Shown here: in pieces, positions 43,037-50,771 of the stretch
Numbering within the stretch: the stretch's first letter is position 1
Layout: every line of letters begins with the position of its first letter
Source: DATKJS01 sp050015275
GTDB lineage: Bacteria; Acidobacteriota; Aminicenantia; Aminicenantales; Saccharicenantaceae
Assembly (NCBI GenBank): GCA_050015275.1
Contig: JBEKBS010000002.1
Location: 62,001 to 126,000, forward strand
Direction: 5' to 3'
Length of the DNA stretch: 64,000 bases
Notes under the pieces: generated by a model
Database searches by the model: none
Told to the model about the DNA's origin: nothing
What the model saw: the letters and a program-made list of their open reading frames with translations, nothing else
Made by a program: the position numbers and the translations under genes

Positions 43037-45745
43037 CTATGGCTTGATATCCAGTTTTTTCATCAGGTCGATGAAGGGGGCTTCGAGAAAACGGGGGAGT
43101 TCGCCGCGGGACTTGACTTCGGCCAACACTCGCATCCAGACTTCGAATTCCCTGCGGAATTTTTCGAAAATCGGCTTGAAGCGCTCGTCCTTGCCCAAAG
43201 GTCCCAGGCTCGGGTTGAGAACGAGCATATCGTATATCGGGAAATACCCCGCTTCCAGGTCGCGTTCAAGAACGCGCCGGGCCGCGTCCGTTTGGCCGTG
43301 ACGCGCGAGAAACGGCAAGAGGAACTCGGCTGCATCGTCCATTTCGGAGGGCAATATCTTGGGATCATTCACTCTCTCGAGTATTTTCTTCAGCAGGACT
43401 TCGGCCGGCCGGGAATCCCCGCCCTGGAGAGCCAGCACATATCGCGCGCAAAGGACCTCCCAGGCCAATAAGCTGCCCTCGGAAAACTGGGACTGCGCTT
43501 TTTTGAACGCGTCGGACGCCTCCGCAGGGCGACCCAGGTCGGCGAGAATGAAAGACTTCATCAGCAAACCGGCGGCAAACTCGGGCTCGATCCTCAAGGC
43601 TTGATCGAGGTATGGCAGGCCTTCCGCCGAACGGCCCAGGCAGAATAATGCCCACGCTACATTAGCCCCGCCGTACAAGTAAAGGGCATCCCGCCGATAG
43701 CTTTCGAGCACCGCATCCAGGCCCAAAACCATTCCTATCGGCGCCTCACCCAATAAACTGTATACGCGTGCGTCCTGGGGGGCGAAATTGACGGCTTTCA
43801 GAGCGCACTCAAGGACTTTGTGCTTGTCGGGATGCGGAGCATATGATTCACTGAAACCCAAGGTGTGCCAGCCGAGGCCGCAACGTGGATCGATGTCGAT
43901 GGCCCGGCGGGCCCAGGATCCGGTTTCTGCATTTGCCGCTTGGGCCGATTCTCCTCCTTCCGTTTTGTAGATGAAGAGGCAGGCGATTTCGGCCGCGGCA
44001 TCCGCCAGTTTCGGGTCCAGTTCCAGGGCGTGTTTCAGGTCGGCGTAGGCCCGGTCGAAGTCGGTTTGCCGGTGGAGATTGTTATACTGGTTTGAGGAAT
44101 ACTTGGCCTGCCGGAAAAGGAGCTCGGCCTCCGAATTCGCCGCGAGCCCCGACGCGGGGCCTACAGCTTTAGAGTCCGGCTGAAGCTTCTGACGGAGGTC
44201 CTCGGCCGTTCCATGGACGAGTTCGATATAATCGCTGCGGCGGCCGGGATATTCCTTGCTCCACAGAATCGTGCGGGTCTTTGCATCGAGCAGCTGGATG
44301 TTGAGCGTCATTTGATCCGACTCGACCGTGACGAAAGGCTGGACGAAACGCTGGACTTGATAGAGAGCGGCGACTTTGGCGAGGTCGCCCTTGATGGATT
44401 CGAATTCGGAGTTGGTGATCGGAGCTCTCGTGTCCAGCCCTTCGATCTTCCCGAGCAAAGTGGAAAGCGAGCCGGGGATGGCCTCGGTCAGATACTCTGC
44501 GTCCTTGGCTCCATAAACCTTGCATGGCAGGACGACGATGCTGTTGGCCTCTGTCACGGGAGCCGCGCCCCTGCGCCAGGGCTTAAGAAGGAGCGCAGCC
44601 GCGGCGGCCAGGAGCATCAGGACCACACCGGCAACCGCAAGCGGGCGCTGACGGCCCGCCGCCGCCCGCTTCGGAATCCGCGGCTTGCCGACGGACCCGC
44701 TGGCCGCTGGCGCCACCTTGCCTGATTCCGCCGCGCGCCTCAGGCGTTTCAGGTCGACAAGGACCTCTTTGGCCGACTGGTAGCGCACATCGCGGTCCTT
44801 TTCGAGCGCCTTGTCGATGATCCGCTCCATCTCCTCCGGCAGGTCGGGGTTCAGCCGCACCGGCTGGGTCGGCGTGCTGTGCAAGATGCCGTCGAAAAGC
44901 GCCGCGGACGTGTCTCCCCGGAACGGGAGGATCCCCGTTGCCATCTCGTACAAAACGACACCCAGGGAAAACAGGTCGGTCCTCGTGTCGAGGTCCTTGC
45001 CCAGCGCCTGCTCCGGCGACATATAGGCGACGGTCCCGATGGCGACACCGGGACTCGTCAGATAGTCTTCGGCTGTCATCGTCGCCATGCCTGGGACGGC
45101 TTTCCCCTCCGGTTTCGGCTCGCGTTCCGGCAGGAGCTTCGCCAGCCCGAAATCCAGGATCTTGGCCTGTCCCGTCTCCGTCACGAAGATGTTGCCCGGC
45201 TTGATGTCCCGGTGGATGATCCCTCTGGCATGGGCGGCGTCCAGACCGCTCGAAACCTGAATCGCGAGGTCGATAATCTGATCCACGTCCAGCCGCTTGC
45301 CCAGCAGATATTCGCGGAGCGTCTTGCCTTCGAGAAATTCAAGGGCGATGAAGTGCTGTCCTTCTTGTTCGCCGATATCATAGATCGTGCAGATGTTGGG
45401 ATGATTCAGGGCCGAAGCGGAGCGGGCTTCCCGCTGGAAACGCTCCACAGCCTGGCGATCGTGGGCCAGCTCTTCGGGCAGGAACTTGAGCGCGACGGGG
45501 CGCTGGAGCTTGATGTCTTCAGCCCTGTAGACGACGCCCATCCCGCCTCTCCCGACAAGCTCCGCAATCCTGTACTTTCCCGCGACGAGGCTGCCTCTGG
45601 CCAAGACCTTCGCCGGCTCATCCGCGGCCTTATCAAGCGTTCTGGGGGACGAGGCCTGCCCGGTCTCTTGAGGAAGCGGGGTCGCGCACTCCCGGCAGAA
45701 CTTGGAGTCCGCGGGATTCTCTGTCCGGCAGCCGGGGCACCGCAT
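43037..45745 (-). CDS. membrane Ser/Thr protein kinase with zinc ribbon and TPR sensor region
   Basis: A 902-residue protein. Residues 1-25 are a zinc ribbon (RCPGC, then FCREC). A PknB-type kinase domain follows (VGRGGMGVVYRA, IIHRDIKPGN, ILDFGLAKLL, AYMSPEQALG). A single membrane helix lies near residue 390 (LAVAGVVLMLLAAAAALLL). The C-terminal half starts with a TolB/FlgO-like domain (NSIVVLPCKVYGAKDAEYL) and continues as TPR repeats. All kinase catalytic motifs are present, so it should be active. Targets are unknown. This domain order is common in Acidobacteria-type genomes and may link an outer signal to control of the degradative genes. Confidence 0.92.
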   Translation of the reverse strand: MRCPGCRTENPADSKFCRECATPLPQETGQASSPRTLDKAADEPAKVLARGSLVAGKYRIAELVGRGGMGVVYRAEDIKLQRPVALKFLPEELAHDRQAVERFQREARSASALNHPNICTIYDIGEQEGQHFIALEFLEGKTLREYLLGKRLDVDQIIDLAIQVSSGLDAAHARGIIHRDIKPGNIFVTETGQAKILDFGLAKLLPEREPKPEGKAVPGMATMTAEDYLTSPGVAIGTVAYMSPEQALGKDLDTRTDLFSLGVVLYEMATGILPFRGDTSAALFDGILHSTPTQPVRLNPDLPEEMERIIDKALEKDRDVRYQSAKEVLVDLKRLRRAAESGKVAPAASGSVGKPRIPKRAAAGRQRPLAVAGVVLMLLAAAAALLLKPWRRGAAPVTEANSIVVLPCKVYGAKDAEYLTEAIPGSLSTLLGKIEGLDTRAPITNSEFESIKGDLAKVAALYQVQRFVQPFVTVESDQMTLNIQLLDAKTRTILWSKEYPGRRSDYIELVHGTAEDLRQKLQPDSKAVGPASGLAANSEAELLFRQAKYSSNQYNNLHRQTDFDRAYADLKHALELDPKLADAAAEIACLFIYKTEGGESAQAANAETGSWARRAIDIDPRCGLGWHTLGFSESYAPHPDKHKVLECALKAVNFAPQDARVYSLLGEAPIGMVLGLDAVLESYRRDALYLYGGANVAWALFCLGRSAEGLPYLDQALRIEPEFAAGLLMKSFILADLGRPAEASDAFKKAQSQFSEGSLLAWEVLCARYVLALQGGDSRPAEVLLKKILERVNDPKILPSEMDDAAEFLLPFLARHGQTDAARRVLERDLEAGYFPIYDMLVLNPSLGPLGKDERFKPIFEKFRREFEVWMRVLAEVKSRGELPRFLEAPFIDLMKKLDIKP

Positions 45746-45773
45746 AAGCTTTCCCCTTTTTCGGTGAAGCCAG

Positions 45774-45801
45774 TTTATGCTAAATCGCGGATTTCCGTCA
45801 A
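45774..45801 (-). promoter_or_regulatory. possible promoter of the Ser/Thr kinase gene
   Basis: Minus strand TTGACG (45796-45801), 16-base spacer, CATAAA (45774-45779). Good -35 box, moderate -10 box. It lies in the 165-base gap shared with the divergent gene at 45911. Confidence 0.35.
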
Positions 45802-45910
45802 CAGGCGCCGGACGCGAGGAGCCGGCTGTTGATTTTCCGGGGCCTTCGGGCTAATCTTCCCTCTGGCGGTGAAAGCGGCCATCGGCCCATCGATGCAAAG
45901 GAGAATCCCG

Positions 45911-48835
45911 GTGAAGGCCTTAGATCGGAAATCCTCCGCGTTCGTAATCCTCGGCATTCTCGCGTTTATCGTCCCGCTGGCCGTCAGCCCGGTTCCCTTG
46001 ACCGCTCTCGCGACTCAGGACAATACTCTCATCCTCGAGAACGAGCTGATCAAGGCCGAGTTCAACGACCGCGGCCTCGTCTCCCTCACCGGAATCCGGG
46101 CGAACAGGAAGATCGTCTTTTCCGCGGATCCGTCATCGCTGACCGTAGACGGCGCGAAGATATCCGTCGAGTCCTTCGGCCAGGCTGAGCTCGAGATGAA
46201 ACCGGCCCGGCTGACCTATCGCTACACTCAGGACCCTTATACCATCGAGGTCGTCTACGAGCTCCGCCCCGGCTGGGGGTTCCTGAGCAAGCAGGTCATC
46301 CTGACCTCGGCCGTGAGCGCTCCCTTCCACGTCAACGAGGTCTCGCCCCTGGCCTCGTCGCTGAGCCTGCCCGTCCTTGAGGAACTCAAGATCGCCGACG
46401 GCCGGTGGGGCTCGTTCTGCCGCTTCGGGGGCGGCGAGGCCGCTTCGGACATGCCGTCTTGGGGCCTGTTCTTCGTGGTCCAGAACCCCTTCATGGCCTG
46501 GAAGCGGGACGGCCGGAGCGCCAGCGCCTCCTATGCCCCCGAGATGGACTGGAAGCCCGACGACGGCCCGTTCGCCTCGGACCGCCTCTGCATCGGGCTG
46601 TACGAGCTCAGCGGGGTCCGCTTTCCTGCTCAGGCGGTCCCCGAATGGAAATTCGTCGCGGATTACGGAAAGCTCCTCGCCGAAGTCCCGACGATCGACA
46701 CCAACGAGGTCAACGCCCTGACGGACTGCGTCCGGTCCTTCCTCCTTTATTATCCCGGCCGGGTCCGGGTCCACATCCCCTGGTGCGAGAACGACTACCA
46801 GGTCGACGTCGGGACGCCGGACGGCGTCGAAGAGTACAAGCGGATCATGGACCGGGCCGCCGAGCTCGGCGCGACCCATCTCCTCTACACACCCGCCAAC
46901 AGGGAGCTCTCCCGCCTCGAAGACAACGCCGACGCCTGGGGCTGGGAGAACGTCCTCTGGTTCGGCCTGGGTCAGAAGATCCGGAAGGGGGAGTGGGACC
47001 CGGCGCGCGACGACGTCCCGACGGCGCTCCAGGCGATGCTGGATTACGCTGCTTCCAAGAAGCTGAAGCTCATGGCCTATGCCTATCCCTCGCTCCCGTT
47101 CCTCCAGGAGCCCGTATGGACCAAGTGGGCCGGGGCCAAGGTCGGCGGCTACGCCGGGGCCGACACGGGGCTCCGCAGCTTCCAGGACTGGTGGATCGCG
47201 AAGCTCCTGGCCTTCGTCCGGAAGACGGGCGCGGCCGGATTCTCCTTCGACCACTGGTGGATCGCCTACGACAACGCCTCGAGCAGGTACGCCCAGTGGT
47301 ACGGCTGCCGGCGCATCCTGGAAACGATCCGCCGGGAGCTCCCCGAGATCGTCATCGACGGCCGCCAGCAGTACCAGAACTTCGGCCCCTGGACTTGGCT
47401 CGCGGGGTCCTATCCCCACCCGACACTGACCGACGAGCAGCCCGAGAGCTTCACGGCTTTCCCCGACCTCCACACCGACCGGGTCTCGGCCGACCGGCAG
47501 CGCTTCGCCGCCTGGAAATACCGGGTGGAGCGGTTCGCCCCGCCCGAGATCGTGCCGGGGTTCATTACCCACCAGTCGGAGCGGTCGGACGAGAAGGATG
47601 TCATGCGGCGCGACCGGTTCCGGCCAAAGGACTGGGATGTTCTCGGCTGGAAATATTCGCTCCTCTCCTCGATCGCCACCGCCCCTTTCAACCACGTGAT
47701 CAACTTCATCCCGGCCCGCGACCCCGAGGAGTTCAAGGCCTTTTCCGACGAGGACAAGGCCTGGTTCCGGCGCTGGCTCGACTGGACGGACGAGAACGCC
47801 CGGTACCTGCACGCCCTGCGGCCGATCATCGGCCCGCCCATGGTCGGCCGGCCGGACGGGACGGCGGCCATCGTCGAGGACCGCGGCTTCGTCTTCCTCT
47901 TCAATCCCAACCCCGGCCGGCTGGAGGCCCGTTTCAAGCTGGACGCCTCGATCGGGCTCGTCAAGGGCGAGGCGTTCGTCCTCCGGGAGATCCATCCCGA
48001 GGAGGGCCGGCTCATCGCGGCCGGCCCCGACGCGTTCTGGAAGGCCGGAAGTGAGGTGGCCCTGCCGATGGCCGGGAGGGAGGCCCTGGTCCTCGAGGTC
48101 TTCCCGGCCCCCGCCGAGATCCAGGAGCCGGCCCTGTTCAACGCGACGGGGAGCGCGGTCCTGAAGGGAGCCGCCCTTGTCCTGAGCCAGGTCTCTGGAG
48201 AAGTCGGGACGGAAAGGGACCTCCTGGTCCTTCTGCCCAAGGACAAGCGCGTCCGGGCCCTGAGCGTCAACGGGCTCTCCTTCCCGTTCCGGCAGGACAA
48301 GGACCGGGTCACGGCCACGGTCCGCTTCCCGGGAAAAGCGTTCGTCCGCAGCCAGCGGCTGGGGAAGGAGGACCCGGATTTCGCGGGCGGAAAATTCCAG
48401 GCCCAGTTCTCGGTCCCGGCCAGGGTCTTCAAGCAATTGGCGGAACGGAAAAACAAATGGCCGGTCAGCACCAGTGAAGACGACCTCCGGGCCCCCTGGC
48501 TCGGACCCTGGCGTCTTCTTCTCTACGTGCCGGTCGCTGACGGAAAGGATTCCACGGACATCGCGATGACCATCAACGGCAAGCCGATCGAGCTCGGGAA
48601 GGCCTACAACAGCGTCTATCCGCACTCGCCCGAGAGGACGTTCATCGGCCGTTACGCCGACGTGTCCTGGCTCAAGCCGGACACCCCGTACGCTCTTGAA
48701 ATCACGGTCCCCGAGATCGCGCCGGGCCGCTTCCTGGGCGTTTTTTTCGAGAATGTCGAGACGGAGTCCACGACACAAATCGCGGCGCCCCTGCCGAGGG
48801 CTCCCGCCCGCCCCGGGCCTCCGGTCAAGAAATAG
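45911..48835 (+). CDS. large exported protein, glycoside-hydrolase-like, family not recognised
   Basis: A 974-residue secreted protein. The signal peptide is FVILGILAFIVPLAVSPVPLTALA. Residues 35-250 look like a beta-sandwich (NTLILENELIKAEFNDRGLVSLTG), as in GH31/GH36/GH97-type enzymes. Residues 260-640 look like a TIM barrel with possible catalytic acids: D447 in GFSFDHWWIAYDN, D483 in EIVIDGRQQYQNFG, and D508-E509 in TLTDEQPES. C-terminal beta-rich domains follow. The barrel style recalls retaining alpha-galactosidase-like enzymes, but I cannot place it. The start is the GTG at 45911, which has AAAGGAGA upstream; in-frame starts further upstream lack one. It is divergent to the kinase gene and upstream of the GntR-GH95 cluster. 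Confidence 0.65.
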   Translation: MKALDRKSSAFVILGILAFIVPLAVSPVPLTALATQDNTLILENELIKAEFNDRGLVSLTGIRANRKIVFSADPSSLTVDGAKISVESFGQAELEMKPARLTYRYTQDPYTIEVVYELRPGWGFLSKQVILTSAVSAPFHVNEVSPLASSLSLPVLEELKIADGRWGSFCRFGGGEAASDMPSWGLFFVVQNPFMAWKRDGRSASASYAPEMDWKPDDGPFASDRLCIGLYELSGVRFPAQAVPEWKFVADYGKLLAEVPTIDTNEVNALTDCVRSFLLYYPGRVRVHIPWCENDYQVDVGTPDGVEEYKRIMDRAAELGATHLLYTPANRELSRLEDNADAWGWENVLWFGLGQKIRKGEWDPARDDVPTALQAMLDYAASKKLKLMAYAYPSLPFLQEPVWTKWAGAKVGGYAGADTGLRSFQDWWIAKLLAFVRKTGAAGFSFDHWWIAYDNASSRYAQWYGCRRILETIRRELPEIVIDGRQQYQNFGPWTWLAGSYPHPTLTDEQPESFTAFPDLHTDRVSADRQRFAAWKYRVERFAPPEIVPGFITHQSERSDEKDVMRRDRFRPKDWDVLGWKYSLLSSIATAPFNHVINFIPARDPEEFKAFSDEDKAWFRRWLDWTDENARYLHALRPIIGPPMVGRPDGTAAIVEDRGFVFLFNPNPGRLEARFKLDASIGLVKGEAFVLREIHPEEGRLIAAGPDAFWKAGSEVALPMAGREALVLEVFPAPAEIQEPALFNATGSAVLKGAALVLSQVSGEVGTERDLLVLLPKDKRVRALSVNGLSFPFRQDKDRVTATVRFPGKAFVRSQRLGKEDPDFAGGKFQAQFSVPARVFKQLAERKNKWPVSTSEDDLRAPWLGPWRLLLYVPVADGKDSTDIAMTINGKPIELGKAYNSVYPHSPERTFIGRYADVSWLKPDTPYALEITVPEIAPGRFLGVFFENVETESTTQIAAPLPRAPARPGPPVKK

Positions 48836-48888
48836 AATGCCGGCCCCGGGGATGGGCGGGGATGCGTTCCCGGAGCCCGCATTCTATT
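48831..48888. repeat. inverted repeat overlapping a stop codon
   Basis: Perfect 10-base arms, AATAGAATGC at 48831-48840 and GCATTCTATT at 48879-48888. The left arm contains the TAG stop of the gene ending at 48835. The GC-rich interior can pair further (CCGGG with CCCGG). It may end transcription or stabilise the mRNA 3' end, although no long T tract follows. Confidence 0.6.
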
Positions 48889-48954
48889 GACTCGGCCGGC
48901 GCAATTGCATATCCTAAATTTTTCTATGTCAAGGAGGAGACGGAGGCCGTCCCC

Positions 48955-49641
48955 ATGGATGGAAAACCCATTCTCAATATCAAATCCCTGAAAGAGCAGG
49001 TCTACGAGTATCTCCGGGAGCAGATGCGGACGGGAGAGATCCGGCCGGGTTCGGTGATCGACATGGAAGAGACGTCGAAGAAGCTCGGCGTCAGCAAGAC
49101 CCCCCTCCGGGACGCTCTCCTCCAGCTCGAGATGGAAGGCTTCGTTTCCATCCTGCCGCGGCGCAAGGTCGTCGTCAACGTCCTGTCCACCGAGGACATC
49201 CGGAACTATTACGACATCATCGGCGCCCTGGAGAGCATTGCCCTGCTCAGGGCCTTCGACCGCCTCCGGCCGGCGGACATCGACGCCATGCAGGCCCTGA
49301 ACGATGCCATGGCCAAGGCCATCGACGACAACAACTTCGACCTCTATTACGAGAAGAACCTCGCCCTTCATGACACGTTCCTCAGCCGCTGCGGCAACGA
49401 GAACCTGATCAGGATCGTCATCACCCTGAAGAAACGGCTCTATGATTTCCCGCGGTCCAAGGGCTTCGTCAAGGAATGGGAGCAGGCCAGCATCGGCGAG
49501 CACCAGGCCCTCATCGACTTCGTCCGTCAGGGCCAGCGGGAAGAGGCGGCCAAGCACATGCGCGACGTCCATTGGTCCTTCAGGGTCCAGGAGCCGTTCA
49601 TCCACAGGTACTACGCCCACGTCGCCCGGGAAACGGGATGA
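48955..49641 (+). CDS. GntR-family regulator, FCD (FadR) subgroup
   Basis: A 228-residue DNA-binding protein. The winged HTH is LKEQVYEYLREQMRTGEI to LGVSKTPLRDALLQLEMEGFV; the C-terminal all-helical FCD ligand-binding domain has DLYYEKNLALHDTFLSRCGNE and the metal-ligand His near EHQALIDFV. FCD regulators usually sense organic acids or sugar acids and repress adjacent catabolic genes. The ATG at 48955 follows GGAGG at 48943. It precedes the UroD-like and GH95 genes by 37 bases, so it likely controls this cluster. Confidence 0.9.
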   Translation: MDGKPILNIKSLKEQVYEYLREQMRTGEIRPGSVIDMEETSKKLGVSKTPLRDALLQLEMEGFVSILPRRKVVVNVLSTEDIRNYYDIIGALESIALLRAFDRLRPADIDAMQALNDAMAKAIDDNNFDLYYEKNLALHDTFLSRCGNENLIRIVITLKKRLYDFPRSKGFVKEWEQASIGEHQALIDFVRQGQREEAAKHMRDVHWSFRVQEPFIHRYYAHVARETG

Positions 49642-49678
49642 GACCGACGGTCCCCCGCCTTGGCTGAACGGGAACCCC

Positions 49679-50737
49679 ATGCCCAACGAGACGATGTCGC
49701 CCCGGGAGCGGTGGCTGGCGGTTTTCCAGAGGAAAAAGCCCGACCGGGTCCCTATGGATTTCTGGGGGACCGACGAGACCATGGCCGGTCTCATCAGGCA
49801 CATCGGCTGCGCGGGCCGGAGGGAAGCCCTCGAGAAGCTCCACGTGGACTTTGTCGCCAAGGCGGCTCCCCGCTACGTCGGCCCCGCTCTTCCGGCCGGG
49901 CTTGACGCCTTCGGCCGGGCCTACCGGAAAATACGCTACGATACGGGCGTCTATGACGAGTGCGTCTCGAGCCCGCTGGCGGCTTGCCGTTCCGTCGCCG
50001 AGATCGAGAGGAACTACACCTGGCCCGATCCCGACTGGTGGGACTATGGGCCCATCGCGACCGAGCTCAGGGGGCTGGAGATGTACCCGGTCCAGGGCGG
50101 CGGTTCGGAGCCGTTCCTCATCTACAAGGACCTCCGCGGCCCGGAGCAGGCCTTCATCGACCTCGTCGAGAACCCGGAGATCGTCCATTACTGCCTGGAC
50201 AAGCTCTTCGCCCTCGCCTACGAGGACACGCGGCGGACCTTTGAAGCCATTCCCGGCCGGGTCCTGTTCGCCTACGTGGCCGAAGACATGGGCGCCCAGA
50301 ATGACCTGATGCTCTCGGTCGCCCACATCCGCGAGTTCCTGCTTCCCGGGATGAAACGGATCATCGACCTGTCCCACGAGGGAGGGGCCTACGTTTTCCA
50401 TCACAACGACGGCGGCATCCGGCGGATCCTGCCGGACATGATCTCGGCCGGCATCGATCTCCTCAATCCCATCCAGTGGCGCTGCGGCGGCATGGACCGG
50501 GAAGGGCTGAAAAGGGATTTCGGGGCCCGGGTGATATTCCATGGGGGGATGGACAACCAGCAGACCCTGCCGTTCGGCACGGTCGACGAAGTCAGACGGG
50601 AGGTCCTCGACAACCTCGGGATCCTGGGCCGCGACGGCGGTTATATCCTGGCTCCCTGCCATAACATCCAGGCGCTGACCCCGCCCGAGAACATCGTTGC
50701 CATGTATGAGACCGGCTACGAACACGGCTGGACGTGA
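49679..50737 (+). CDS. uroporphyrinogen decarboxylase-family protein, methyltransferase-like
   Basis: A 352-residue TIM-barrel protein of the UroD/MtaA superfamily. It starts SPRERWLAVFQRKKPDRVPMDFWG, the usual opening of the non-heme members. The C-terminus has VIFHGGMDNQQTLPFG and ILAPCHNIQALTPPENI. In corrinoid methyltransferases (MtaA/MtbA) zinc is bound by His-x-Cys...Cys; here the first motif is His-Gly-Gly, so only the later Cys remains. It is therefore not an obvious heme enzyme nor a standard methyltransferase. Such proteins often lie in sugar-utilisation loci with unknown role. It sits between the GntR regulator and the GH95 gene. Confidence 0.75.
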   Translation: MPNETMSPRERWLAVFQRKKPDRVPMDFWGTDETMAGLIRHIGCAGRREALEKLHVDFVAKAAPRYVGPALPAGLDAFGRAYRKIRYDTGVYDECVSSPLAACRSVAEIERNYTWPDPDWWDYGPIATELRGLEMYPVQGGGSEPFLIYKDLRGPEQAFIDLVENPEIVHYCLDKLFALAYEDTRRTFEAIPGRVLFAYVAEDMGAQNDLMLSVAHIREFLLPGMKRIIDLSHEGGAYVFHHNDGGIRRILPDMISAGIDLLNPIQWRCGGMDREGLKRDFGARVIFHGGMDNQQTLPFGTVDEVRREVLDNLGILGRDGGYILAPCHNIQALTPPENIVAMYETGYEHGWT

Positions 50738-50771
50738 GACGGACTATCCTGAACGTTACCGGAGGTGCGGG

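Noticed and set aside
46133..48778. 881-residue open frame on the minus strand
   Set aside because: It is antisense to the exported glycosidase-like gene, with no signal peptide, domain or ribosome site.
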